Source: Melaminivora suipulveris | Lineage (GTDB): Bacteria; Pseudomonadota; Gammaproteobacteria; Burkholderiales; Burkholderiaceae_C | DNA length: 64,000 nucleotides | Direction: 5' to 3' | Assembly: GCF_003008575.1 (NCBI RefSeq) | Contig: NZ_CP027667.1 | Span: 1,616,501 to 1,680,500, forward strand | Part shown: positions 44,728 to 54,728 of the stretch, piece by piece | How the letters are laid out: each line of letters starts with the position of its first letter | Numbering within the stretch: position 1 is the stretch's first letter | The notes under the pieces: model-generated | What the model saw: only the letters and a program-made list of their open reading frames with translations | Database searches by the model: none | Told to the model about the DNA's origin: nothing | Translations under genes and position numbers: made by a program

Positions 44728-45804
44728 ATGACCTCTACCGCCGCCCTGCTCGACCGCCTGCAAATCGACCTGCCCATCATCCAGGGCCCCATGACCGGCT
44801 CGGACACGCCGCAACTGGCGGCGGCCGTCTCTGCTGCGGGGGGCCTGGGCATGCTGGGCTGCGGCATGCGCGCGCCAGCGGCCATGGCCGAGGCGGCAGC
44901 GGCCGTGCGCGTGGCGACAGATCGGCCGTTCGGCATGAACCTGTTCGTCCTGCAAACGCCCACGCCCGACCCGGATCTGGTGCGCGCGGCCATGGGGCGC
45001 ATGGCGCCGCTGCATGCCGAACTGGGCCTGCCCCCGCCCGAGACCCCGGCGCGCTGGTGCGAGGACTTCGACGCCCAGTTCGAAGCGCTGATCGCAGCCC
45101 GCCCGGCGGTGGCCAGCTTCACCTTCGGCATCCTGAGCCGTGCGCAGGTGCAGCGCATCCAGGGTGAGGCGGGCAGCTTCGTCATCGGCACGGCGACCAC
45201 GGTGGCCGAGGCGCGCGCTTGGGCAGACGTGGGCGCCGATGCGGTGTGCGCCAGCGGCATGGAGGGCGGCGGGCACCGCGGCAGCTTTCTGGACCTGTCC
45301 GCCGCCAGCCAGATCGGCACGCTGGCGCTGGTGCCGGCCTGCGTGGATGCGCTCACGATCCCCGTGATAGCGGCCGGCGGCATCATGGACGGGCGCGGCA
45401 TCGCCGCCGTGCAGGCGCTGGGCGCCGCGGCGGCGCAGCTGGGGACGGCGTTTCTCGCCTGCCCCGAATCGGCCATCGTGCCCGCGCAACGCGCCGCCAT
45501 GGCCAACGCACAAGCCACGGATACGCGCATCACCCGCGTGTTCTCAGGCCGGCCGGCGCGCGGCATCGTCAACACCATGATGGAGCGCCTGACGCCCGAG
45601 GAGGCGAGCATTCCGCCCTACCCCATCCAGAACGCCTTGGCCGGGCCGGTGCGCCGCGCGGCGGCTGCACAGGGGCGCAGCGACCATCTGGCGCTGTGGG
45701 CCGGGCAAGGGGTGGCGGCGGCGCGGGCGGTGCCGGCGGCGGAGCTGGTCGCCACCCTGGCGCGCGAGTGGCGCGCGGTGCGTGAGTCGCTATCAATTAG
45801 ATAG
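44728..45804 (+). CDS. Nitronate monooxygenase-type FMN enzyme
   Basis: TIM-barrel flavoenzyme of 358 residues of the 2-nitropropane dioxygenase/nitronate monooxygenase family. Motifs: LPIIQGPMTG at the start, the FMN phosphate site region MEGGGHRGS, VIAAGGIMDGRG and GAAAAQLGTAFLACPES. The ATG at 44728 is used; upstream in-frame sequence overlaps the LysR gene. The last residues (LSIR) and the stop lie inside repeat copy I. It may oxidise propionate 3-nitronate or other alkyl nitronates; related proteins also include enoyl reductases. Confidence 0.85.
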   Translation: MTSTAALLDRLQIDLPIIQGPMTGSDTPQLAAAVSAAGGLGMLGCGMRAPAAMAEAAAAVRVATDRPFGMNLFVLQTPTPDPDLVRAAMGRMAPLHAELGLPPPETPARWCEDFDAQFEALIAARPAVASFTFGILSRAQVQRIQGEAGSFVIGTATTVAEARAWADVGADAVCASGMEGGGHRGSFLDLSAASQIGTLALVPACVDALTIPVIAAGGIMDGRGIAAVQALGAAAAQLGTAFLACPESAIVPAQRAAMANAQATDTRITRVFSGRPARGIVNTMMERLTPEEASIPPYPIQNALAGPVRRAAAAQGRSDHLALWAGQGVAAARAVPAAELVATLAREWRAVRESLSIR

Positions 45805-45846
45805 CTTACCGCGCTTTATTCACGCCGACTCAAGGCCTTTTTTGTT
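45788..45846 (+). repeat. Dispersed intergenic repeat, copy I
   Basis: Plus-oriented, near-complete copy: GCTATCAATTAGATAGCTTACCGCGCTTTATTCACGCCGACTCAAGGCC then a T run. It overlaps the end of the nitronate monooxygenase gene (stop TAG in the palindrome) and ends just before the convergent glycosyltransferase gene. Confidence 0.9.
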
Positions 45847-45852
45847 GAAACT

Positions 45853-46827
45853 TCAGCTTTTCCAGGCCAGTTCACGCGCCAGGCCTTGAATCACGGGCGG
45901 CTGGGCGTTCAGCGTCTCGCCGGCCAGGACGCGCTCGTACATGCGCAGATAGCCGTCCGCCATGCGCTGCACGCCGAAGTGCTCCAGCGCATGCGCGTGG
46001 CACGCGCGCGCGTCGAAGGCGCTGGCGCGCACGGCCTCGACCAGCGCGGTGGCGTTGTCCGCCAGTACGCCGCAGCCCTCGGGCACCAGCTCGGGCAGCG
46101 CGCCATAGGGCGTGGCGAAGACCGGGCAGCCGAAGTACAGGCTCTCGATGACCGCCAGGCCAAAGGGCTCATGCCAGCGCACCGGGAAGATCAGCCCGCG
46201 CGAGGCGTTCAGCAGGCCGGTCTTTTGCGCGCCGCCGACCATGCCGTGAAAGTGGATGCGCCGCGAGAAGGTGTAGCGAAAGCCGCGTTTGAAGTTAAGG
46301 CGCTCTCCGCCCAGCACATCGAGCTCGACACCGGCGCGCAGCGCCACGCGGATGGCGCCGCGCACGTTCTTCACGCCCCACGCGGCCTTGCCGAGGAAGT
46401 GGTAATGCGTGCGCGGGCAATCGAAATCCACCGGCCCATAGCTGTCCCAATCCAGGCCGTTGTAGACGTACTCCTGCGAGCCATAGCGCGCTGCATGGTC
46501 GCGCGACAAAAACACCGTGTTGCGCGGCAGCGGCCTGGGTTTGCGCGCGTTGCCGTGCTCGGTGACGAGGTAGGGGCGCGACAGCTCCGAGCGTGGGTTG
46601 AACTGGAAGTGGGCGATGTCCACGTCCTGCGGGATCTGCGGCTCCCAGGGGTCGTCCGGGCGTATTGGCAGCACGTTGGCAAAGTCGCAGTGCGAGCCCT
46701 CGGGCACCAGGTAGCTCACGCGGTGGCCGCGGCGCACCAGCTCGCGGCCCAGATCCCAGATCACACGCTCGGTGCCGCCGTAGGCGTAGACCGGAATGCT
46801 GGAGTTGTTGATCAGCAGGACGTGCAT
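45853..46827 (-). CDS. Glycosyltransferase family 4
   Basis: GT-B fold glycosyltransferase of 324 residues, probably acting on surface glycans. N-terminal nucleotide-fold motif YGGTERVIWDLGRELVRRGHRVSYLVPEG and, in the second half, the donor-binding EPFGLAVIESLYFGCPVFATPYGALPELVP with the E-x7-E motif. Third gene of a leftward trio with the O-antigen-ligase-like and GT2 genes. Acceptor unknown. Confidence 0.88.
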   Translation of the reverse strand: MHVLLINNSSIPVYAYGGTERVIWDLGRELVRRGHRVSYLVPEGSHCDFANVLPIRPDDPWEPQIPQDVDIAHFQFNPRSELSRPYLVTEHGNARKPRPLPRNTVFLSRDHAARYGSQEYVYNGLDWDSYGPVDFDCPRTHYHFLGKAAWGVKNVRGAIRVALRAGVELDVLGGERLNFKRGFRYTFSRRIHFHGMVGGAQKTGLLNASRGLIFPVRWHEPFGLAVIESLYFGCPVFATPYGALPELVPEGCGVLADNATALVEAVRASAFDARACHAHALEHFGVQRMADGYLRMYERVLAGETLNAQPPVIQGLARELAWKS

Positions 46828-46839
46828 GGACGCTCCCTC

Positions 46840-48132
46840 TCAGGCTGCGGCGCCCGCGTCGCGGCGGGCCTGGCGCTGATGTAGTGCCGCCAGCGTCAGC
46901 GGACACATGAACAGGTAGAACAGGTTGCCGCTGTTGTGCGCCAGGAAGACCTGCGTCAGCCCGAAAGCGGCATACGACAGCGGCAGCATCACGCCCACCA
47001 GGCACAGCGCGAGCGCCGGGCGGTCGAGTTCGCCTCGTGCATCGTGGATGCGTGCGCGCGTGGGCCACATCAGCCACAGCGGCACGGTGTAGAAGATGAG
47101 CAGCAGAAGCACCCCCCCGCCGCCGTGCTTGGCCCACAGGTCCAGGGCCTCGTTGTGCGCGTGATTGAACTGCAGCACCACCTCGGGTGCGCGGCCCTGC
47201 GCCACGCGGCGGGCCTTTTCCTGCTCGTAACCGACGCGGCCCCAGCCGGTGAAGGGGCGCTCCAGCCCCATTGACCAGGCCAGGCGCCAGTGCGCCAGGC
47301 GGTGGCCGACGGAGCTGGCGCCATTGCCGCCGTCCAGGTAGCTCTGCGCTTCCTCCTGGGCCAGCGCCATGCGCTGCTCCACGCTGGGCACCTGCGCCAG
47401 CAGCCCGGCGGCCAGCGCCAGCGCGGCCAGGCCCAGGCTGGCGCGCCGCGCCCCGGTGGCGCGCGCCAGCAGGCCAGCGCAGATCGGCAGCAGCAGCGCC
47501 AGCGCCAGCCAGCCGCCGCGCGACTGCGACAGGCCCGAAGCCAGCAGCCCCAGCAGCACCGAGGCGGCCAGCAGCGCGCGCGGCCCCCCCGCCAACTGGC
47601 GCCACAGCACCGCCAGCAGCAGGCCGCTTTGCAGCGCCAGCAGCACTGCCAGATCGCCGTACTGGATGGCGTTGGTGAAGCCGCTGGCGCGCGGCAGGCC
47701 CTGCGCCAGCGTCTGGTACAGGCCCACGGCGCCCGCGCCGATGCCACCCAAGGCGATGCCCGCTGCTAGGCAGGCCGGCTGCGGCGGCCAGACCATCAGA
47801 AAGAACACGCAAGGCAGGGCCAGCAGGTATTTGATCGGTCGGTCCAGGCTGCCCCAGCCGCCGAGCGCGTGCTCGTCCAGCAGCCACAGCAGGCCCATGG
47901 CGGCGAACAGCAGCGCCAGCGCCGCGCCCTGCGGCGGCAGCGGCCGGCGAAACCAGCGCGGCGCCGTGCACAGCGCCGCGACCAGCAGCAGCACCGCGCC
48001 GTACGAATAGCCCGAGGGCAGCGTCAACGCCAGCCCTGGCACCAGCACGGCGCCCAGGCAGGCCCAGCGCTGCCAGAAGGTGTCGGCATCGCCCGCGCAG
48101 GCAGGCGCGGGGGGTTGCGCGCCGCGCTGCAT
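46840..48132 (-). CDS. O-antigen ligase-like (Wzy_C) membrane protein
   Basis: Polytopic membrane protein of 430 residues with about ten to twelve hydrophobic segments and the Wzy_C domain of WaaL ligases and Wzy polymerases. The large periplasmic loop is at about 275-335 and contains the family motif GWGRVGYEQE, then HAHNEALDLWAKHG. ATG 48132 overlaps the GT2 stop by one base. Ligase or polymerase cannot be decided from sequence. Confidence 0.85.
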   Translation of the reverse strand: MQRGAQPPAPACAGDADTFWQRWACLGAVLVPGLALTLPSGYSYGAVLLLVAALCTAPRWFRRPLPPQGAALALLFAAMGLLWLLDEHALGGWGSLDRPIKYLLALPCVFFLMVWPPQPACLAAGIALGGIGAGAVGLYQTLAQGLPRASGFTNAIQYGDLAVLLALQSGLLLAVLWRQLAGGPRALLAASVLLGLLASGLSQSRGGWLALALLLPICAGLLARATGARRASLGLAALALAAGLLAQVPSVEQRMALAQEEAQSYLDGGNGASSVGHRLAHWRLAWSMGLERPFTGWGRVGYEQEKARRVAQGRAPEVVLQFNHAHNEALDLWAKHGGGGVLLLLIFYTVPLWLMWPTRARIHDARGELDRPALALCLVGVMLPLSYAAFGLTQVFLAHNSGNLFYLFMCPLTLAALHQRQARRDAGAAA

Positions 48133-48971
48133 CAGCGCACCACCCGCTGCGTCAGGGTGCCGCGGTCGTAGTGCAGTGCGGCGTAGCGAAAGAACGCCTC
48201 CAGCGCCACGAACAGGCAATACAGAAAGCCCGCGCCACCGCACAGAAAGCCCAGCTGCAGCACGTACAGGCGCAGAAACATCGACGAACCCGAGGCCAGG
48301 CCGCGCAGCACGCCGCCCCTGCGCCCGGCCTCCTCGCGCTTGGCGGCGCCCAGCATCACGTACTGCGTGAGCTTTTGCAGGCTGCCGCGCACCGTGGAGC
48401 GCGAGTAGTGCAGCAGCCGCGCGCGCATGTGCCGGCGCGGCGGCGCCGAGCCGTCCGCCAGCGGGCGCAGCTCGGCCTGCTCGTGCACGGCGCCGCTGTA
48501 GCCCACCAGCAGCGCGCGCGTGAATAGACGCTCCACATGCGTCTGCGCGCGGAACCAGCGCAGCTCACGCCCGAAGGCGACCATGCGCCAGCGGATGGTC
48601 CAAACGCCCTGGCGGCCCGAGCGCACGATGGCGCGCAGCTCATCGGCGAAGGCCGGTGTCATGACCTCGTCGGCGTCCAGAAAGAAGATGTAGTCGCCGC
48701 GCGCGTGCGCCAACAGCCGGTTGCGCTGCACGGCGAAACCCTGCCAGTCGGGGTGGACGTACACCTCGGCGCCCAGGCGGTGGGCGATGGCCACCGTCTC
48801 GTCGTCGCTGCCGCTGTCGACCACCAGCAGCTGGTCGGCAAACGACGCGCTTTGCAGGCAGGCGGCGATGCGCTGCGCCTCGTTGTGCGTCAGCACGGCC
48901 ACGGTGAGCGTGGGCTCTGGCGGAAAAGAAGAAGGCGGCGCTTGATCGGCGCCGCCCGCAGCCTCCAGCAT
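48132..48971 (-). CDS. Glycosyltransferase family 2 (WaaE/KdtX-like)
   Basis: GT-A glycosyltransferase of 279 residues. Motifs: LTVAVLTHNEAQRIAACLQS, VVDSGSDDET and the metal-binding FFLDADEV, then WFRAQTHVERLF and SGAVHEQ, as in lipopolysaccharide core glucosyltransferases of the WaaE type. A hydrophobic C-terminal segment (LYVLQLGFLCGGAGFLYCLFVALEAFF) may anchor it to the membrane. ATG 48971 used; the longer reading to 49103 overlaps the zinc-finger gene. Confidence 0.88.
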   Translation of the reverse strand: MLEAAGGADQAPPSSFPPEPTLTVAVLTHNEAQRIAACLQSASFADQLLVVDSGSDDETVAIAHRLGAEVYVHPDWQGFAVQRNRLLAHARGDYIFFLDADEVMTPAFADELRAIVRSGRQGVWTIRWRMVAFGRELRWFRAQTHVERLFTRALLVGYSGAVHEQAELRPLADGSAPPRRHMRARLLHYSRSTVRGSLQKLTQYVMLGAAKREEAGRRGGVLRGLASGSSMFLRLYVLQLGFLCGGAGFLYCLFVALEAFFRYAALHYDRGTLTQRVVR

Positions 48972-48985
48972 GGACGTGCCCCGGC

Positions 48986-49204
48986 TCAGTGCCCGCCCTG
49001 CACTATCTCCCCGGCCTGCAGGCGGTAGACCGTGCCGCAATACGGGCACTTGGTCTCGCCCGTGTGCGCCATGTCCAGGAAGATGCGCGGGTGCGCGCTC
49101 CACAGCGGCATGTGGGCCTTCGGATGCGGGCAGTACACGCCGCCCTGGCGGTTCAGATCGCTGGCCAGCAGCGCGACGACGGCTTCTTGGGTCATGGCTC
49201 TCAT
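48986..49204 (-). CDS. zf-CHCC-type zinc-finger protein
   Basis: Small protein of 72 residues with the zf-CHCC motif: CPHPKAHMPLWSAHPRIFL, then GETKCPYCGTVYRL, related to the zinc-binding region of the mitochondrial complex I subunit NDUFS6. Role in bacteria unknown. ATG at 49204 overlaps the ilvE stop (ATGA); an ATG at 49195 is also in frame. Coupled to ilvE, an arrangement I recall from other Comamonadaceae and Burkholderiales. Confidence 0.85.
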   Translation of the reverse strand: MRAMTQEAVVALLASDLNRQGGVYCPHPKAHMPLWSAHPRIFLDMAHTGETKCPYCGTVYRLQAGEIVQGGH

Positions 49205-50139
49205 ACCTTGGTCAGCCAGTGGGCGTATTTGGGGTTGCGGCCGTTGACGATGTCGAAGAAGGCGCTCTGCACACGCTCGGTGATCGGGCCGCGCTGGCCT
49301 TCGCCGATCTGGACACGGTCAAGCTCGCGGATCGGCGTGACCTCGGCCGCCGTGCCGGTGAAGAAGGCCTCGTCGGCGATGTAGATCTCGTCGCGCGTGA
49401 TGCGCTTTTGCACCACATCCAGGCCCAGGTCCTGGGCGATGTGCAGCACGGTGTTGCGCGTGATGCCGTTGAGCGCGCCGGCCGACAGGTCGGGCGTGTA
49501 GATGCGCCCGTCCTTGACGACGAAGATGTTCTCGCCCGCGCCCTCGGAGACGAAGCCCGAGGCATCGAGCAGCAGCGCCTCGTCGTAGCCGTCGTCCAGC
49601 GCTTCCATGTTGGCCAGGATGGAGTTGCTGTAGTTGCTCACCGCCTTGGCCTGCGTCATGGTGATGTTGACGTGGTGGCGCGTGTAGCTGCTGGTCTTGA
49701 CGCGGATGCCGCGCTTCATCCCCTCCTCGCCCAGGTAGGCGCCCCAGGCCCAGGCGGCGACCATCAGGTGGATGCGGTTGCCCTTGGGCGACACGCCCAG
49801 CTTTTCCGAGCCGATCCACACCAGCGGGCGCAGGTAGCACGACTGCAGGTTGTTGGCGCGCACCACGGCCCTTTGCGCCTCGTTGACCTCGTCCTTGGAA
49901 AACGGCATCGGCATGCGCAGGATCTTGGCGCTGTTGAACAGCCGGTCGGTGTGCTCCTGCAGGCGGAAGATGGCCGTGCCGTCCACCGTGTCGTAGGCGC
50001 GCACGCCCTCGAAGGCGCCGCAGCCGTAGTGCAGCGTGTGGGTCAGCACATGGATCTTGGCGTCGCGCCAGTCCACCATCTGGCCATCCATCCAGATCTT
50101 GCCGTCACGGTCGGCCAGCGAAGGAACAACGGGGCTCAT
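49201..50139 (-). CDS. ilvE: Branched-chain amino acid aminotransferase
   Basis: PLP enzyme of 312 residues (fold type IV) for the last step of Leu, Ile and Val synthesis and the first step of their breakdown. Key parts: HYGCGAFEGVRAY near 37, the PLP lysine Lys165 (TQAKAVSNYSNS), and SEGAGENIFVVKDG, then GITRNTVLHIA for phosphate binding. It heads the ilvE-zinc-finger unit. The glycan gene group may be read from the same strand further on. Confidence 0.93.
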   Translation of the reverse strand: MSPVVPSLADRDGKIWMDGQMVDWRDAKIHVLTHTLHYGCGAFEGVRAYDTVDGTAIFRLQEHTDRLFNSAKILRMPMPFSKDEVNEAQRAVVRANNLQSCYLRPLVWIGSEKLGVSPKGNRIHLMVAAWAWGAYLGEEGMKRGIRVKTSSYTRHHVNITMTQAKAVSNYSNSILANMEALDDGYDEALLLDASGFVSEGAGENIFVVKDGRIYTPDLSAGALNGITRNTVLHIAQDLGLDVVQKRITRDEIYIADEAFFTGTAAEVTPIRELDRVQIGEGQRGPITERVQSAFFDIVNGRNPKYAHWLTKV

Positions 50140-50196
50140 GGAAATCCTTTGACTGTCGGAAAAACAAACGCGGGCCGGCCCGCGAAACCGGGGATT

Positions 50197-50607
50197 TTAC
50201 GATTCGCTCTCGCCCTGCGGCCGCACCAGGCGCCAGCGCGCCAGCCGGCCGCTCTCGAACTCGCAGGTGACCTCGGAGCCGCCGGCGTCCACCCAGGCGT
50301 AGATCTCCGGCTCGTGGCCCTGCGGCGAGAGCTGGCGGCCCAGGGAGCGCGTCATGGCCACGACGTGCATCAGGTTCACGCCGGCTTTGAGCCGGGCGTT
50401 GAGCATGACGGCGCTGCCGACGTGGCCGATGGGGTTCTTGGCGGCCTTCTGCATCACGTTCATCAGTCGCGTGAAATGCAGCAGCGCCCACATCAACAGA
50501 CCGCCGACGGCGATCAGCAGGCCCTGCGGCCCGCCGGACTGCCAGCCGGCGATGAGCAGCGCGATGATGACGAGGGGGACAGCATAGTTGCGCGGGAGTC
50601 GGGACAT
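50197..50607 (-). CDS. Small membrane protein of unknown function
   Basis: Protein of 136 residues. Two hydrophobic stretches (YAVPLVIIALLIAGW and LLIAVGGLLMWALLHF, within residues 8-46) are followed by a cytoplasmic-looking part with VTCEFESGRLARWRLVRPQG at the end. Not recognised as a named family. Start at ATG 50607 chosen because upstream in-frame sequence is poor. It lies 57 bp upstream of ilvE on the same strand. Confidence 0.7.
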   Translation of the reverse strand: MSRLPRNYAVPLVIIALLIAGWQSGGPQGLLIAVGGLLMWALLHFTRLMNVMQKAAKNPIGHVGSAVMLNARLKAGVNLMHVVAMTRSLGRQLSPQGHEPEIYAWVDAGGSEVTCEFESGRLARWRLVRPQGESES

Positions 50608-50751
50608 GCCACCATTGTCAGGGCGCATAAAGGCTGTGTGCTGCGGATCGTGCGTAGTTCCCGACATTGCAGGACGGCGCCTTGCAGCGAACAATCCCCA
50701 AGCGTTGGAATCAGCGCTCCTGCAGAGTGACTGGCCGAGGTGGGAATACAA

Positions 50752-52233
50752 GTGAATCATGATTCTTCTCTGGTGGCGATGCCCTCCGAGCTGTGGAAAT
50801 GGCCTGCCGCCGCACTCGCGCAGGCAATACGCGACAGGCGCGTGTCCCCTGTGGAGGCTGTCAGCGTCATCCTCGACCACACGCTGGAGCAGCAGCACCG
50901 GCTGAACTGTTTCATCACCGTGTGTGCCGAGCAGGCACTGGCGCAAGCCAGGGACGCGGAGGCCGCCGTGATGCGGGGCGATGCGCTGGGCCCCTTGCAC
51001 GGCGTGCCGTTTTCCGTCAAGGACCTCGTCAACACTCAAGGCGTGGCCACCACGTTCGGCGCGATCCCCATGCGCGACAACGTGCCCGCGCAGAACGCCG
51101 TGTCGGTGGCGCGGCTGCGCAGCGCAGGCGCAATACTCGTCGGCAAGACCACCACGCCCGAGTTCGGCACCAAGGGCTTCACCGATGCCCCTCTGTTTGG
51201 CGCCACATGCAACGCCTGGAGTGCCGAGCACACCTCAGGCGGCAGCAGCGGCGGAGCAGCGGTGGCTGTCGCGGCCGGCATGGCGCCGTTGGCCATCGCC
51301 ACCGACGGCGGTGGCTCGACCCGCATCCCGGCCGCGTGCAACGGCGTGGTCGGCATCAAGCAGACCTTGGGCGTAGTCCCGCACAGCCAGGCGCTGGACC
51401 TGTTCGGCAACCAGACCTATGTCACGCCGCTCACGCGCACCGTGGAAGACTCTGCCCTGATGCTGAGCGTGATGGCCGGCCCGCACCCGTGTGATCCATG
51501 GTCGCTGGGGCGCGCACCTGTCGCGTTTGATCGGAGGGCGTGGGCGGCTCGCAGCCTGCGCGGCAAACGCTTTCGCTACAACCTTTCTCCCCCTGGCCGC
51601 CGTGTATCCGCGCAGGTGAAAAAGGCGTTTTTCGAGGCGTTGCGACATATTCAAACGTTGGGCGGCGAAGTCGAGCCGTTTGAGGCCCGGTTGGACATCG
51701 AGCCCCAGTGGCGCACCGTCAACCATACGGTCTGGCGCGCGCGCTTCGCGGCTTTGCTGGAGCAGCATCCCGCAGCCTTCAGCGACACGTTCCGGCGCCA
51801 GGTCGAAAGCGCGCAGGACTGCAGCGCCATCGATTTTCAGCAGGCAATGTTCGCGCGCTCGCAGCTGTTCCACACGGTGCAGGGCTGGCTGAGCGAAGCG
51901 GACTTCCTCGTGATGCCCACACTCACGCGCACGGCGCTGCCCCTGGGGACGGACATCTTCGACACCATGGAAATCGACGGTGCCCAGATGGGCGATATCC
52001 GCGCGAACTGGTATCCCTGGACCATGCCATTCAACATGACCGGCCACCCGGCCATCAGCATCCCGTGCGGATTCGACTCCCGGCAGCTGCCCGTGGGACT
52101 GCAGATCGTCGGGCCCATGTATGCGGATGCCGCACTGCTGCAGGCGGCCGCCTGCCTGGAGTCGTCCTTCGGCTTGCTGCAGGCCTGGCCTCCGATGAAT
52201 TCACACCCCAAAACGAAGGAGATAAACCCATGA
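50752..52233 (+). CDS. Amidase (amidase-signature family)
   Basis: Amidase-signature hydrolase of 493 residues. The Ser-Ser-Lys triad is present: Lys90 (FSVKDLVNT), Ser165 (SGGSSGGAAVAV) and Ser189 in DGGGSTRIPA, where most family members have TGGS. Start uncertain: GTG 50752 has GAGGTG upstream, while GTG 50740 and ATG 50779 are also in frame. Stop overlaps the start of a TctC-type gene, so enzyme and binding protein are coupled and may handle the same amide or its acid. Not GatA, which is at 13.4 kb. Confidence 0.85.
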   Translation: MNHDSSLVAMPSELWKWPAAALAQAIRDRRVSPVEAVSVILDHTLEQQHRLNCFITVCAEQALAQARDAEAAVMRGDALGPLHGVPFSVKDLVNTQGVATTFGAIPMRDNVPAQNAVSVARLRSAGAILVGKTTTPEFGTKGFTDAPLFGATCNAWSAEHTSGGSSGGAAVAVAAGMAPLAIATDGGGSTRIPAACNGVVGIKQTLGVVPHSQALDLFGNQTYVTPLTRTVEDSALMLSVMAGPHPCDPWSLGRAPVAFDRRAWAARSLRGKRFRYNLSPPGRRVSAQVKKAFFEALRHIQTLGGEVEPFEARLDIEPQWRTVNHTVWRARFAALLEQHPAAFSDTFRRQVESAQDCSAIDFQQAMFARSQLFHTVQGWLSEADFLVMPTLTRTALPLGTDIFDTMEIDGAQMGDIRANWYPWTMPFNMTGHPAISIPCGFDSRQLPVGLQIVGPMYADAALLQAAACLESSFGLLQAWPPMNSHPKTKEINP

Positions 52234-53216
52234 AGAACCCCCTTTGCCGCCGCAAGGCGCTCACCGGCTTCCTGTTTGCCTTGACTTGCGCCGCCAGTCC
52301 CCTGACCCATGCCCAGGACAGCGACATCACGCGCATCGTGGTCGGCTTCGCGCCCGGCGGAGCGGCCGACTCCCTGGCGCGGATTTACGCCGAACAGTTG
52401 CGCCAGGAAGGTTTGGGCAATGTGCTGGTCGAGAACAAGCCCGGCGCATCCTCTCGCCTGGCGCTCGAATACGTGAAAAAGGCCCCGGCCGACGGCAAGA
52501 CCATTTTCATCGGTCCCTCGCCGATGTTCACCATCTTTCCGTTGACCTACAAGAAGCTGAGCTACGACCCCGACAAGGACCTGGTGCCGGTGGCCCTGCT
52601 GACCGATGTGCCCACCGTCATCGCCACGGCCGTCGATGCGCCCTACAAGACGCTGGACCAGTATGTGCAGTGGCTCAAGCAGAACCCCGCGCAGGGCAGC
52701 CTCGGCCTGGCCTCGATCGGCAGCGCCGGTCACCTGGGCGCGTTCGCGTTGAGCAAGGAGCTCGGCTTGACCGTCACGCCCACCCCCTACCGCGGCGCCT
52801 CGCCCATGCTGGTGGACGTGGTGTCGGGCAATGTCTCCATGGGTTGGGACGCGGTGGCCAGCATGATGCCCCTGTACCGGGGCAACAAGCTGCGGTTCCT
52901 GGGCGTCAGCGGAACGCGCCGCATCCGGGCGCTGCCCGACGTGCCCACCGCTTTCGAGCAGGGCTACCCGCAGTTTCAGTACGCCACCAGTTGGTACGGA
53001 GCCTATGTGAGTGCCTCCACGCCTGAGGCGACCCAGCAGCGCCTGCAGGATGCCTTCCTCAAAGCGTCGCAGAACCCGGCTGCTGTGTCCAAGCTCGAAA
53101 ATCTGGGGCTGGAAGTCGTGGGCAAATCCGGCGCGCAGGCCCGCGAGCGCATGCTGGCCGAGCGGGCCGCCTGGAGTCCGGTCGTCAAGGCCTCAGGCTT
53201 CGTGGCGCAGGACTGA
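52230..53216 (+). CDS. TctC/Bug-type extracytoplasmic binding protein coupled to amidase
   Basis: Periplasmic receptor of 328 residues of the tripartite tricarboxylate family. Signal peptide at 1-28 (RRKALTGFLFALTCAASPLTHAQ). Mature start DSDITRIVVGFAPGGAADSLARIYAEQL and the later ALPDVPTAFEQGYPQ are family-typical. A strong AAGGAG lies before the ATG at 52230, which overlaps the amidase stop (ATGA). No TctAB genes nearby. Confidence 0.88.
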   Translation: MKNPLCRRKALTGFLFALTCAASPLTHAQDSDITRIVVGFAPGGAADSLARIYAEQLRQEGLGNVLVENKPGASSRLALEYVKKAPADGKTIFIGPSPMFTIFPLTYKKLSYDPDKDLVPVALLTDVPTVIATAVDAPYKTLDQYVQWLKQNPAQGSLGLASIGSAGHLGAFALSKELGLTVTPTPYRGASPMLVDVVSGNVSMGWDAVASMMPLYRGNKLRFLGVSGTRRIRALPDVPTAFEQGYPQFQYATSWYGAYVSASTPEATQQRLQDAFLKASQNPAAVSKLENLGLEVVGKSGAQARERMLAERAAWSPVVKASGFVAQD

Positions 53217-53239
53217 GCCCCGCGCCCCGGCGGCGCGCC

Positions 53240-54622
<1,383 letters not shown>

Positions 54623-54659
54623 ACAGGCACTATAGCGGCCTGATCAAGGGCTGTTTTTT

Positions 54660-54720
54660 GAAGGGAAATGGCCTTGAGCCGGCGCCTATAAAGCTTCCAT
54701 AGCTATCAAAAAGATAGTTG
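54660..54720 (-). repeat. Dispersed intergenic repeat, copy J
   Basis: Minus-oriented: CTATCTTTTTGATAGCTATGGAAGC, then GCGCCGGCTCAAGGCCATTTCC. It fills the gap between radA and the TctC gene that ends the acyl-CoA operon. Confidence 0.8.
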
Positions 54721-54728
54721 ACAGCGCT

